64,000 nt of DNA, taken from contig NZ_CP084952.1 in the NCBI RefSeq assembly GCF_022788655.1, positions 198,501 through 262,500 of the forward strand, written 5' to 3'. Below are positions 28,825 to 37,889 of the stretch, one piece after another (the stretch's first letter is position 1; each line of letters starts with the position of its first letter). The translations under genes were made by a program, and so were the position numbers. The notes under the pieces are model-generated. The model searched no databases. It had not been told where the DNA came from and saw only the letters and a list, made by a program, of their open reading frames with translations. The stretch is from Sulfitobacter indolifex. GTDB lineage: Bacteria; Pseudomonadota; Alphaproteobacteria; Rhodobacterales; Rhodobacteraceae.

Positions 28825-30165
28825 TCACTGTTCGCGAAAGGCGCGGATCATACTGTCAGTAACAGGCTTCATGAGATACTGGATAAAGGTACGATCTTGC
28901 GTGGTGATCATGATCTCGGCCGGCATGCCTGGCGTCGGGGTAAAACCCCGAACACGGTCGAGCTCTCTGGGCGGCACCGACACACGCGCGACATAGATTT
29001 CTTGGGGAACGTCATTTGCCCGATCCAAGATAGCGTCGGCCGAGACATAGTAGACCTGACCTTCCAAGATCGGTGTGGTGCGTTGGTTTAGCGCTGTTAG
29101 ACGCACTGTTGCCTCTTGGCCTTTGCGTACGACATCAATCTCAGCCCGCGGGATCTGAACTTCGATGATCAGCGGCTCGCCGGTCGGGAGGATCTCTAAT
29201 ATTGCCTTCCCGCTTTCAATAACGCCCCCAGCCGTATGATAGTGCATGCGCACCACGGTGCCCGACACGGGTGCCACTATTTCAGCCCGGTGCAGAATAC
29301 CTTGAGCCTTGCGCGTTTGCTCTCGAATACTTTCCAGCTCTGATTGCACCACCTGAAGCTCATCGAGAGCCGCCGCTTGCCGCTCATCAATGGTCTGTTC
29401 TATTTGAGATTCATAGCGCATGGAAAGCGCTTGAGTTTCCTTGATTTCAGATTCGAGCCGCCCGATTTGGCCTGTGGCTTCCGCCATAGCACGTCGCAAT
29501 GTGTTGTACTCCGTGCGCCGGATGAGGCCTTTATTCAAAAGGATCTCTTTAGCTTCAGAATCCTCGATCAGGATCTCAAGCTGTATCTTCGTCGCATTGA
29601 GCTGTTGCTCGTAGCCCTGCGCGCGTTCTTTCAGGCCATTTATGCTCTGTTGAAGCAGATTGACGTCATTTTGCAGCTGACGTGTGGCCGCATCAAATAC
29701 AATTTCCTGTCCGTCAAGCATCGAGGCGATGTTGAAATCGCTCCGGAGTTTCTCGAGATGCAGAGGGTAGGCTAGCACGTCCTTTTGACTGTATTCAGCA
29801 AGAATGCGCGCTTCCATCGCCTCAAGCCGCACCTGGCGCAAAAACAGCTCTCTTTCCGTAGCCAAGGCAGACGTTTCATCCAAAAGCAGAAGGGGTTGGC
29901 CTGCTTCGACATCTTGACCTTCCTCAACGAGGATCTCCTTAATGATGCCCCCCTCCAAGTGCTGCACGATCTTGTTGCTTCCGGTAGCAACAAAGCTGCC
30001 TTGGGAAATAACAGCGGCCGCCAAAGGCGCCTTGAAGGCCCAGAGCCCAAATCCTCCGAAGGCAAAGACAAGCAGGCTAATCCCAAAGATTACCTGTCGC
30101 GTAATGGAGCGTGGTACCTCATCATACCATGCGGGTGGCTCTGAATAGACTACCAATTCACCCAT
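28825..30165 (-). CDS. Type I secretion membrane fusion protein, HlyD family
   Basis: A 446-aa periplasmic adaptor. A cytoplasmic N-terminus is followed by one helix (about 22-42, ITRQVIFGISLLVFAFGGFG), a lipoyl half-motif (FVATGSNKIVQHLEGGIIKEI), a long coiled coil (about 110-290), the second lipoyl half (GTVVRMHYHTAGGVI) and a beta-barrel end. This order is standard for PrtE/HlyD adaptors. ATG at 30165 follows GGGAGGA with seven bases spacing and overlaps the end of the ATPase gene by eight bases. No TolC-type outer-membrane gene is present in this window, so a shared one elsewhere must be used. Confidence 0.93.
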   Translation of the reverse strand: MGELVVYSEPPAWYDEVPRSITRQVIFGISLLVFAFGGFGLWAFKAPLAAAVISQGSFVATGSNKIVQHLEGGIIKEILVEEGQDVEAGQPLLLLDETSALATERELFLRQVRLEAMEARILAEYSQKDVLAYPLHLEKLRSDFNIASMLDGQEIVFDAATRQLQNDVNLLQQSINGLKERAQGYEQQLNATKIQLEILIEDSEAKEILLNKGLIRRTEYNTLRRAMAEATGQIGRLESEIKETQALSMRYESQIEQTIDERQAAALDELQVVQSELESIREQTRKAQGILHRAEIVAPVSGTVVRMHYHTAGGVIESGKAILEILPTGEPLIIEVQIPRAEIDVVRKGQEATVRLTALNQRTTPILEGQVYYVSADAILDRANDVPQEIYVARVSVPPRELDRVRGFTPTPGMPAEIMITTQDRTFIQYLMKPVTDSMIRAFREQ

Positions 30166-32470
30166 TGTTCGGTCCTCCCTGATGGGGTGCTGGGGGATTG
30201 CCGTTGTTGCTCCGCTGGGACAGTTGCTGGAGCACCTGCTGGCGCTCGCCGAAAAGTGCAATATTGCCGTCAGCCAAAAGCATGATCTTGTCGACCACAC
30301 TCAGCAAAGACGGCTTTTGCGTAATGACCACCACCGTAATACCTGCCTCGCCGGCGCGATGAATGGCATTGGCCAGTGCGCGGTCACCAGCAGTGTCGAG
30401 GTTGGAGTTGGGCTCATCCAGCACCAGAAAGCGTGGGTTCCCGTAGAAGGCACGCGCAAGAGCAATGCGTTGCTTTTGGCCTCCAGAGAGCGGAGAACCA
30501 TCTGCTGCGACCATCGTCTCATAGCCGTGGGGAAGGGAAGCGATCATGTCATGCACATCTGCCAAGACGGCGGCGCGGTGGATGTCCTCGTCGCGCGCAT
30601 CAGACCGCATCCGCGCAATGTTGTTTTTGATGGTGCCGGGAAACAGCTGCACGTCTTGGGGAAGGTATCCGAGGTTCTCGCCGAGCTGGCGGGTATCCCA
30701 GTTGCGCAGATCCATAAGGTCGAGCCGCACATTCCCAGATGTCGGCAAGATTGATCCAACCAACATCTTGCCCAAAGTAGTCTTGCCTGCCCCGGAGTTA
30801 CCGATCACCGCCAGCGAGTCCCCAGGCTGCAAAGAAAAGGTAAGGCCATTAAGGACGACTTGCTTTGTGCCTGTAGGCACATAGAGCAGGCGCTCCACAT
30901 TCAACCGGCCTTCCGGCTGCGGCAGGCGTAACTTTTCAAACTTCTGAACGGCCGTCATCATCAGGTTCTCCACCCGCTGATATGCAGAGCGTGATTGGGA
31001 AAAACCGTTCCACCCTTCAATGGAGCCTTCGATCGGTGAGAGCGCGCGCCCCGCGATGATGGAGGCCGCAATGACCATGCCCCCGGTAATTTCACCTTGA
31101 ATGGCAAGGAAAGCGCCCCAACCCAGCATTGCGATCTGAGTAAGCAAGCGAGCCCCGCGGGACACTGCAGCCCACATGATATTGCGGTCCTGAGCGATAA
31201 CCTGAGACCGAAGAGAGGTAGCCGTATCACGTCCCCAGAGCGTGACAGCCTCAGGAACCATGGCAAGGGCGTTAATAATCTGGCTGTTGCGGGACATGGA
31301 ATCGAGATGCATGTTGGCGCGCGCTTGAGCCATATTGGCTTCAGCAAAAGGTTTGGATGTCGCCTTTTGGTTGATCAACGCGATCACCATCAAGACCATG
31401 GCCGTTGCCACCACGATCATACCTAGATGTGGGTGCACAAGAAAAATTGCGGCGATGAACAAAGGGGCAAAAGGAACGTCGAGAAACGAGATCAGCGTGC
31501 CGGAAACAAGAAAGCTGCGCAGCAATTGGAGATCCCCAAGGGTCTGATACTGCCGCCCATTATCATGCAGCGACGAATGGGCCGCGGCACTCAATACCGG
31601 CCCACCGAGACGTACCGCAACCTCTACGGCTGTGCGCATTAAAATGAAGCGACGTACCGCATCAAAAATAGACTGCAAAATCACGGCACCGGCGATGACC
31701 ACCGTGAGCATGATTAAAGTATCAATAGAGCGGCTGGTCAGCACGCGGTCAGATATCTGAAACAGATAAATGGGGATCGACAGGACCAAGACGTTGGTCG
31801 CGCAAGTCAAGATCATCACGAAGCCCATATTGCGCCGGACGATCTGTTTGCCTTTGCTTAGTTGTGCGGCAAATTGATCGGGTGCGCCACGCTTGTGAAA
31901 AGTGGGCTTGCCCCCATTTCCGCCGCCGCCACCACCACCCCCGGTCCCACGGGGCGGCTTATTGCCATCACCGGACTTTAAGATCGGGCCGGTATCCCCT
32001 TCGATTTGGATGCCACCAAGTGTGGTTTTGCTTGGCTCTGCATGTTTGGCTTTTGCTTCGGTTGGCTGTTCGGGGGCAGCCTTTGCCTCCGTACTCTGCG
32101 TCTCTTGCTGAGACGCCCTGGGATGACTTTGGCTATGGTTTTGCGCGGAGCTTTGGCCGGCGGCGTCTTTTACGGGCGGGGCGTTTCCAGAACTCTGCAA
32201 AGCGTCGGGGAGGGCCTCCACCTGTGGTGCAGGCGAAGGAACTTCTGTTTTTGTCTGCGCGCCCGTCTGTTCCGGCGTGTCTTGCGCGCCTGCATGCGTC
32301 CTTTTGGCAGGCTCCGGCAGGGGACCCGCACATCGCATCCAAGGTGTCAAAAGAAATGCATTTCTGAACTCTTGCCCTGCAGGAAGTGCAGCCGAATAGC
32401 GCGAACGACTATTTGTTTTTAAAGTTTTGGAAGAGAAGGGGAGGACTGGAAAAGGATTGCGGTAATTCAT
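30158..32470 (-). CDS. Type I secretion ABC transporter (permease/ATPase) with long disordered N-terminus
   Basis: A 770-aa inner-membrane exporter. Residues 1-205 are an unusual extension rich in Pro, Gln, Glu, Ala and Thr, ending in a run of eight Gly (177-184). The transmembrane domain spans about 213-500. The ATPase has Walker A GNSGAGKTT at 557-565, LSGGQKQRIALARA from 661, and FLVLDEPNS from 681. PrtD-type exporters are normally about 570-600 aa, so the extension is real excess. It lies 15 bases after the 702-aa repeat protein gene and overlaps the HlyD gene, so cargo and exporter are probably one operon. The start is uncertain because no Shine-Dalgarno is clear before 32470. Confidence 0.9.
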   Translation of the reverse strand: MNYRNPFPVLPFSSKTLKTNSRSRYSAALPAGQEFRNAFLLTPWMRCAGPLPEPAKRTHAGAQDTPEQTGAQTKTEVPSPAPQVEALPDALQSSGNAPPVKDAAGQSSAQNHSQSHPRASQQETQSTEAKAAPEQPTEAKAKHAEPSKTTLGGIQIEGDTGPILKSGDGNKPPRGTGGGGGGGGNGGKPTFHKRGAPDQFAAQLSKGKQIVRRNMGFVMILTCATNVLVLSIPIYLFQISDRVLTSRSIDTLIMLTVVIAGAVILQSIFDAVRRFILMRTAVEVAVRLGGPVLSAAAHSSLHDNGRQYQTLGDLQLLRSFLVSGTLISFLDVPFAPLFIAAIFLVHPHLGMIVVATAMVLMVIALINQKATSKPFAEANMAQARANMHLDSMSRNSQIINALAMVPEAVTLWGRDTATSLRSQVIAQDRNIMWAAVSRGARLLTQIAMLGWGAFLAIQGEITGGMVIAASIIAGRALSPIEGSIEGWNGFSQSRSAYQRVENLMMTAVQKFEKLRLPQPEGRLNVERLLYVPTGTKQVVLNGLTFSLQPGDSLAVIGNSGAGKTTLGKMLVGSILPTSGNVRLDLMDLRNWDTRQLGENLGYLPQDVQLFPGTIKNNIARMRSDARDEDIHRAAVLADVHDMIASLPHGYETMVAADGSPLSGGQKQRIALARAFYGNPRFLVLDEPNSNLDTAGDRALANAIHRAGEAGITVVVITQKPSLLSVVDKIMLLADGNIALFGERQQVLQQLSQRSNNGNPPAPHQGGPNNG

Positions 32471-32485
32471 ATGCGCTCTGCTCTA

Positions 32486-34594
32486 TCAGGCCAGCATTGT
32501 TTGCATCAGATCGGAGGATGCCATGCTTTCCGGTGAGGTTGGGACGATGCCGGGATCGTCCGATGAATGAGAGGGGTTGGTGATCATACCATCGGCGAGA
32601 AATAGGACCGCTTCATTTGCCAACGCCGGCATGTAGACCCCAGTGGGGTTAGAAGTCGTATCAATAAATTCTGCCTGATAGAGCAAGGCGTCGCTGTAAA
32701 CATCACCCTGCACGCGCACTTCGGAATCAGCACCATAGACGTTTATCGCGGCAGAGTTGATTTCGGCATTCGACCCTGTGTGGAGTTTTGCCAGCATGCC
32801 AGTCTTCGCCGTAAAGGCATCAAGGGCCAGATGAACCTGATCACTGTCGCCCATAATATTGGTCTGCTCGACCCAGTTGATGGTTTTGAAATCACCAGCA
32901 ATATAAAGCACGGTCAGCAGGTCATCGCCGGCAAATACACCGTCGTGGGCGACATCACGGTCAATGGTCTGCGCACCATTTGCAAAAGCCTTGCCCGCGG
33001 CCGCGAAGTTTTCGGTCATCGCCCCGTAAGTATTGATGCCCACCGTGGAGATAGAGGCGCCATTAAACAGCAAGTTACCACTTACTGAGATCCCGAACGG
33101 GGTGGCGCCTGCAGCGGTGATGCTGTCATAATCCAACATCACGTTCATCTGACTGATCTGGTTGACCGTAATCAGATTGCCGCCGATCATGATGAGATCA
33201 TAGCCGTATCCGATCTCCGCAAGACTGGCCAAGTTGACGATGAGGTTCTCGCCCAGACTGATGTAGGTATTGGCGCCAGAAATCTGCACGTCCGCGCGAT
33301 CATTGTCTGTCATGAAGCTGTATTGCTGCACCCAGTTTACAGTCAGCACATCGCCTTCAATTCGCGTAATCGCCCAGTTCTTGGGCAATTCAGTGTAGAT
33401 GTCATCGTTGTTTTCACCTGCATTTTCGGACGCACCTTCGGAGGTCTCGGCGCCAGCAAACTGGGAGGTGTAGGACATCATCGCGATGTTGAATGTGGCT
33501 GAAAGACTGTCCTGTATCACACCGTTAAAAGTGGCATGTTCCGCGAGCACATTGACCTGGCTGATCAAGTTCAACTCTACAACATCTCCCATGACAGATA
33601 TAACGGGAGCATCGAGCCAAGAGACATTCATGACCACTTCATTGAGCATCATATTGCCGCCGGTCACCACTTGGTGGCCGTCGTCGAGGCCAAAGAATTC
33701 AGCTTCACCGGAGGGTGCATTTAAACCCTCAAACGGGTCTTTATCTTGAATCCGCTCGCCATCATCTGGCGCTTGCGTATTCACTTCTGGGGGCAGATCG
33801 AGATCGCTTGTGCGAACATTCGATGAGGTACCGCTATCTTCATCCTCGGCATCATCATCGGCCTGTAAAAGCTCAGGCATAACGTCTTCCAGCAAAGGCA
33901 GGGCGTCGACGGGCTCCCCCCCGACGAACATGCCGTAGGCCTCCGATCCATGCAGCACCACCACTTTTTCCCCAAGGCGAGACGTGTCGTCCGTCTGCGC
34001 CATAAGACCATGCAATGTTATAAAGGACGCAGCGTCGCTGCCATTGAAATCCAAGGTCGCTTCTACTGTTAAAACACCCAAGAACTGTGCAGCTTCCTGA
34101 AGACCAGCCAAAGCGGCAATGTATACCGACGGATCTTTGAACTCGGCATAGACACTGTTCATCCGAAGAAGATCATTATCTTCCATCCAAGCGCTTTGCA
34201 CGCTCACCGTGACCACGCTTCCTGGGGGCTCAAGGACCAGTAAAGGGCGTGCTGCGGGGAAGAAGGAAGAGTACCCCTGTTCGATATAGAGCTCAGGAAA
34301 GGCGTTCATCTGCCCGGCAACATACGGATCTTGCAGATTGATCGGGTCCGCATTTGCCTGCCAGATCTTGAACGGGGTTTCATAAGAAGGTGGAGTGTAT
34401 TTTAACTCAGGATCAAAGTCCTTGAGCGTGTAGCGCAAATCAAAATGGATAGGTGAAGCCTCAAGGTCATCCAGTTCAGAGTGAAGCTGTTGATACTTAA
34501 AGTCTTCATAAGCGTCGCGCAATCTTTCCGCTTCGACAGTGGTATGGAAGATACCAATCAGATGAGAAATAATTTCGGTGAATTTGTCTAACAT
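32486..34594 (-). CDS. Repeat protein of unknown function, probable type I secretion cargo or partner
   Basis: A 702-aa acidic protein without a Sec signal. Residues 1-230 form an unknown domain beginning MLDKFTEIISHLIGIFHTT. Residues 240-300 are acidic and disordered. From 335 on there are five imperfect copies of a motif G-[DN]-x4-[hydrophobic]-N-x-[IV]-x-Q-x-[NS]: VELNLISQVNVL (about 339), LTVNWVQQYSFM (417), ITVNQISQMNVM (476), KTINWVEQTNIM (570), and a decayed YSDALLYQAEFI (633). Such strand-like repeats suggest a beta-solenoid. It sits immediately before the T1SS ATPase, so it is probably secreted by it. Not recognised as a named family. Confidence 0.78.
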   Translation of the reverse strand: MLDKFTEIISHLIGIFHTTVEAERLRDAYEDFKYQQLHSELDDLEASPIHFDLRYTLKDFDPELKYTPPSYETPFKIWQANADPINLQDPYVAGQMNAFPELYIEQGYSSFFPAARPLLVLEPPGSVVTVSVQSAWMEDNDLLRMNSVYAEFKDPSVYIAALAGLQEAAQFLGVLTVEATLDFNGSDAASFITLHGLMAQTDDTSRLGEKVVVLHGSEAYGMFVGGEPVDALPLLEDVMPELLQADDDAEDEDSGTSSNVRTSDLDLPPEVNTQAPDDGERIQDKDPFEGLNAPSGEAEFFGLDDGHQVVTGGNMMLNEVVMNVSWLDAPVISVMGDVVELNLISQVNVLAEHATFNGVIQDSLSATFNIAMMSYTSQFAGAETSEGASENAGENNDDIYTELPKNWAITRIEGDVLTVNWVQQYSFMTDNDRADVQISGANTYISLGENLIVNLASLAEIGYGYDLIMIGGNLITVNQISQMNVMLDYDSITAAGATPFGISVSGNLLFNGASISTVGINTYGAMTENFAAAGKAFANGAQTIDRDVAHDGVFAGDDLLTVLYIAGDFKTINWVEQTNIMGDSDQVHLALDAFTAKTGMLAKLHTGSNAEINSAAINVYGADSEVRVQGDVYSDALLYQAEFIDTTSNPTGVYMPALANEAVLFLADGMITNPSHSSDDPGIVPTSPESMASSDLMQTMLA

Positions 34595-34690
34595 CCTGCC
34601 AGTTCCATTTCTGCCATGTAAACAGTTGCGACACTGGGTTCCTTGCTAGCGTGGCAAGATGACGGAATGCGCAGCCACCATCTTGAGATT

Positions 34691-34724
34691 AAAAAACCGG
34701 GGCCCAGCGAACGCTGAGCCCCGG
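34691..34724 (-). terminator. Strong intrinsic terminator after the glycine-rich protein gene
   Basis: On the minus strand CCGGGGCTCAGCG and the GC-rich inverse form a stem of about 12 pairs (34697-34724) closed by a small loop, followed by six T (34691-34696). It is 16 bases after the stop at 34740, between that gene and the repeat-protein/T1SS genes, so the glycine-rich gene is likely made at a separate, higher level. Confidence 0.85.
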
Positions 34725-34739
34725 AACCGTTATTTAAAC

Positions 34740-36449
34740 CTATGCCCCATCGCCATCGTCGCCGATGTAGCTGGAGCTGAAGCCGCCGCCGACAACGGTC
34801 ATATCGACAGTGTTGCCAAGCACGTTGGCACCCTGAACGATCGACATGTTGAAGGCTGTGGTGTCGATCTGCGAGGCAGCCGAGGCGAAGGATTCACCGC
34901 TGACGAAACCGTCGTCACCGTTACCTGAACCCCATTGGCCTGCGTTGCCACCAGCACCACCAGCACCGCTGTACGCGTTACCGCCAGCACCACCGGTGCC
35001 GCCACCGGCTTGAACGCCACCGACGATTGCTTGACCACCGAAGGCATCACCAGTGTCGCCACCCCAGGAGTGGCCACCGTAGCCATCACCGCCGTCACCG
35101 GCTCCCGCAATGTTCATGCCGCCATTGCCTTGAGCATTGTTCAATGCCGCAGACCATGCGCCTGCGTCACCACCGTCACCACCGTTGGCATTCCCACCGG
35201 CACCGTTACCGGTACCTTCACCGTTGGCGAGGCCTATTGAACCGGCGTCGCCGCCGTCCCCGCTATGACCAACGCCTAGACCAATGCCGCCTCCGAATGC
35301 ATCCGCATCCGAATCTCCAGTGCTACCGCCACCGGCAATGGGAATACCAAAGAGGCTTCCGGCGGAGCCGCCATCAGCATCGCTGGAATCTGCACCAGCG
35401 CCTCCTAGGCCGACGCCAACGCCAATGCCGCCTGCATCACCGGAGTCACCTCCGTCAGCATCGGAGCCAGCACCAGCCAATCCAAGACCGAGGCCCGCGC
35501 CAATCGAGGTTGCAGCATCGCCGTCGCCGCCGTCAGCGTCAGCGTCTGAATCTGCACCACCCAGTCCCAGTCCGAGACCAACAGCTGCAGCATCACCACC
35601 ATCGGCACCCGCACCACCGGCTGCGGAAGACGCACCGCCGGCTCCGCCTTGACCACCACCGGCAGTCGCCGCGCCTCCGATACCGAGACCACCCAGGGCT
35701 CCAGCGCCGTTTGCTGCGCCACCTTGACCACTATTGCCACCAGCAGCCCCTGCATCAATACCGTCGGCAGAAGTTGCTGTGCCGCCGGCTGAGTCATTGT
35801 CTTGGTTGATCGTACCGCTGTTGCTAACGTTGCTCAAAGTGTCGTTGTCATTGAGGTTGTTAGACTGGGCATTGACCGTACCCGCGTCATTCCCCGCACC
35901 ATTCAGGGCGTCATTGAGAATATCATCTAGGTCAAGATCATTGCCTGGATTGTAGTCAATATCTCCCTTGGCCATGATGAAATCATTCGCCGACGCATCT
36001 TTCAGGTCGATGTCAGCAAAGTCGTCATCGTTGGGCATATACCCTTCCATGTTCATGCCAACCTCGACCCCAACAGTTGTATTGCTGTTGTTGGTCATAC
36101 CAGTGTTATTGGTTGTCGCGCTATTGTTACTGGTCGAGCTATTGTTATTGGTATTGCTGGTGTTGCTCGTGTCGCTGTCGTTCGTCATCTTGTTGTCGGA
36201 ATGATTACCATTGTGGTTTCCGTTCAGACCGAGATTGGCGTTTAGGTTGCCATTCCCATTCCCATTGCCATTCCAGTTCTCAGATGTCTGATCCTGCGTT
36301 GAAGTTTGATCTTGTTCCTGATCGGAATGCTGGCCTTGACCTTGTGCTTGTAGCTCAAGTTGCGCCTGACCTTGACCCTGGAATTGATCCTGGTCCTGTT
36401 CTTGATCACCATTTCCGAAGTGAAAAATCGGTGTGCGAGATGATGGCAT
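34740..36449 (-). CDS. Extreme low-complexity protein (Gln/Asp, Asn/Ser/Thr, Gly/Ala/Asp zones), probable secreted matrix protein
   Basis: A 569-aa protein in zones. Residues 14-55 are almost only Gln, Asp, Glu and Gly (QEQDQDQ, QGQGQAQ). Residues 58-125 are Asn with Ser, Thr and Gly. Residues 126-215 are acidic and more ordered, including DLDLDDILND. Residues 220-510 are Gly/Ala/Asp repeats such as GLGLGLGGADSDADADGG. The last 45 residues are hydrophobic-rich (MSIVQGANVLGNTVDM) and could carry the type I export signal. GGAGAAATACA precedes the ATG at 36449. No Cys is seen. It resembles secreted matrix or adhesin proteins in style but matches no family I know. T1SS genes are on the same strand just downstream, and a regulator gene diverges from it. 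Confidence 0.8.
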   Translation of the reverse strand: MPSSRTPIFHFGNGDQEQDQDQFQGQGQAQLELQAQGQGQHSDQEQDQTSTQDQTSENWNGNGNGNGNLNANLGLNGNHNGNHSDNKMTNDSDTSNTSNTNNNSSTSNNSATTNNTGMTNNSNTTVGVEVGMNMEGYMPNDDDFADIDLKDASANDFIMAKGDIDYNPGNDLDLDDILNDALNGAGNDAGTVNAQSNNLNDNDTLSNVSNSGTINQDNDSAGGTATSADGIDAGAAGGNSGQGGAANGAGALGGLGIGGAATAGGGQGGAGGASSAAGGAGADGGDAAAVGLGLGLGGADSDADADGGDGDAATSIGAGLGLGLAGAGSDADGGDSGDAGGIGVGVGLGGAGADSSDADGGSAGSLFGIPIAGGGSTGDSDADAFGGGIGLGVGHSGDGGDAGSIGLANGEGTGNGAGGNANGGDGGDAGAWSAALNNAQGNGGMNIAGAGDGGDGYGGHSWGGDTGDAFGGQAIVGGVQAGGGTGGAGGNAYSGAGGAGGNAGQWGSGNGDDGFVSGESFASAASQIDTTAFNMSIVQGANVLGNTVDMTVVGGGFSSSYIGDDGDGA

Positions 36450-37124
36450 TGTATTTCTCCTATGGGGCACATGCCGGATCGCTGCTCATTTCAAAAGCGA
36501 CCATAAGGCTGTGCGTTTCTGTTGGATTGAAGTTTGAAGCGCGCAAAACACCCAAACAGGGGTTGTTAGAGCGCAGTTTTCTTTTGAGTTTTATTGATAA
36601 TAGCGCCTCCCTTATTTGCTTTGATTACAAAATGACGGGAACGAGAGAAGCTCCAGAAGAGGAACTCCAGACCTTCAGAACCGCCAACGCACTCCGGCTG
36701 CAGAGCACGCCATCACGACAAGGTGACAAGCCTGAATATCTCGAAAATTGGCAGAAAAACCTATCTGACCATTAGGGCTAGGTAGCGCCAAAGACACTTA
36801 ACTTATTGAAATGTATAGAAAATTAAAAACTCGAAAGTCAAAATAGGAAGACCTGCGTTATTTTTTGATCTATAGGTCTACACCTTTCGATCTAAGAAAG
36901 TAAAAAAATACCACCTAAAGTTGAAAGAGCGAGCTCTTGATAATATTATGGCAAAAAATGGGCCGTTTGTGTTATTATCTAGTCATAAAGGCGTAGAATC
37001 TCTACCCGTTAAAAACATCTTTTGTTAACAAAACAAATAAAAATTGCTGACTTATCACAGCACGAAATATACGCGATGAGGCAGACAGGCATAGAACGTT
37101 GTAGCCAAAGTTAGGGACAATGCT
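36450..37124. other. AT-rich divergent regulatory region
   Basis: About 675 bases between two divergent genes. The part 36780-37110 is markedly AT-rich compared with the rest of the window, with many A and T runs. No gene is supported. It should carry the promoters of both the low-complexity matrix protein and the LuxR-type regulator, and would be a natural H-NS target. Confidence 0.5.
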
Positions 37125-37889
37125 ATGCACAAATATGAACATTTTAGCTCTGATAAAGTCTCCTGTTTTTTTGTAGGAAACTCTCATGACTTCTCGGACA
37201 CATTGCTTAAATTGGCTCAAACGAGCTTTGAAAATATAGCCTTTTGTCGTTTGCCTTCTGTCGAATCCCTTCTCGATTTAACAGTCTGTCGCCCCGATAG
37301 AGTTCGAAGCATCATTTTAAATCAGTCTATGGCTGTTGGCTTAAAAACTGCGCTTCCGGTCTTGCTTGAGCAATTTTCCAATGCCACCGTAGCTTTATCT
37401 TACCGACAGCCGAAGCTGGTCCGAGATATCCTGAACGATATGAGGGCAACCCAACCCCCACTCAACTTAGCTTTCCTGCCAATGAACCGAGACGTAGATC
37501 GTTGGCTGACCCTCCTGCAGCTTTTGATCTGCGGGGAAAACTACATTCCCTCAGAGCTTTACACCTCTGCAGACACCCAAATACCAGAAACGATAGAGAT
37601 TTGCGCTAAGCCAAAATCTTTGCTCGACCCCGCTGTGCAAGCTTCCTTAAGCTTGCATGATCCCGCCCTTAAAGTTGCCAAAGACGAGCTAACAAACCGA
37701 GAGATGCAGGTACTGACCTGTGTCGCTGAAGGTAAGCAGAACAAGGTTATTGCCAATAGCCTGGGCCTCTCTGAGCATACTGTAAAGCTGCACATCCACC
37801 ACGTAATATCTAAGCTTGGCGTTAATAACCGTACAGAAGCAGCCGTTTGGTTTTTGGAAAAATCCAGAACAGAGATGAGGTCAGTATGA
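37125..37889 (+). CDS. LuxR-family regulator, CsgD/VpsT-like
   Basis: A 254-aa protein with a C-terminal LuxR helix-turn-helix (about 188-245: LTNREMQVLTCVAEG, ANSLGLSEHTVKLHIHHV). The N-terminal 150 residues look like a receiver fold (VSCFFVGNS, LPVLLEQFSNATVALS) but without a clear phospho-Asp. CsgD/VpsT proteins bind c-di-GMP through a W-[FLM]-[ST]-R motif; here the equivalent is WLTL (127-130), so the Arg is missing. The position between matrix protein and exopolysaccharide genes suggests control of both. It is coupled by ATGA to the next gene. Confidence 0.82.
   Translation: MHKYEHFSSDKVSCFFVGNSHDFSDTLLKLAQTSFENIAFCRLPSVESLLDLTVCRPDRVRSIILNQSMAVGLKTALPVLLEQFSNATVALSYRQPKLVRDILNDMRATQPPLNLAFLPMNRDVDRWLTLLQLLICGENYIPSELYTSADTQIPETIEICAKPKSLLDPAVQASLSLHDPALKVAKDELTNREMQVLTCVAEGKQNKVIANSLGLSEHTVKLHIHHVISKLGVNNRTEAAVWFLEKSRTEMRSV

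Noticed and set aside
34935..35809. Plus-strand frames of His/Arg-rich or Pro/Ala/Ser-rich composition
   Set aside because: They are shadows of the Gly/Ala/Asp repeats of the minus-strand protein; no start signals or family features.
34740..36449. CRISPR or tandem DNA repeat array
   Set aside because: The repetition is at protein level with irregular unit length and changing codons; there are no constant repeats with unique spacers.
36077..36775. Plus-strand frame with a Cys/Tyr/Trp-rich section
   Set aside because: It is the antisense of the Asn/Ser/Thr-rich zone followed by non-coding DNA.
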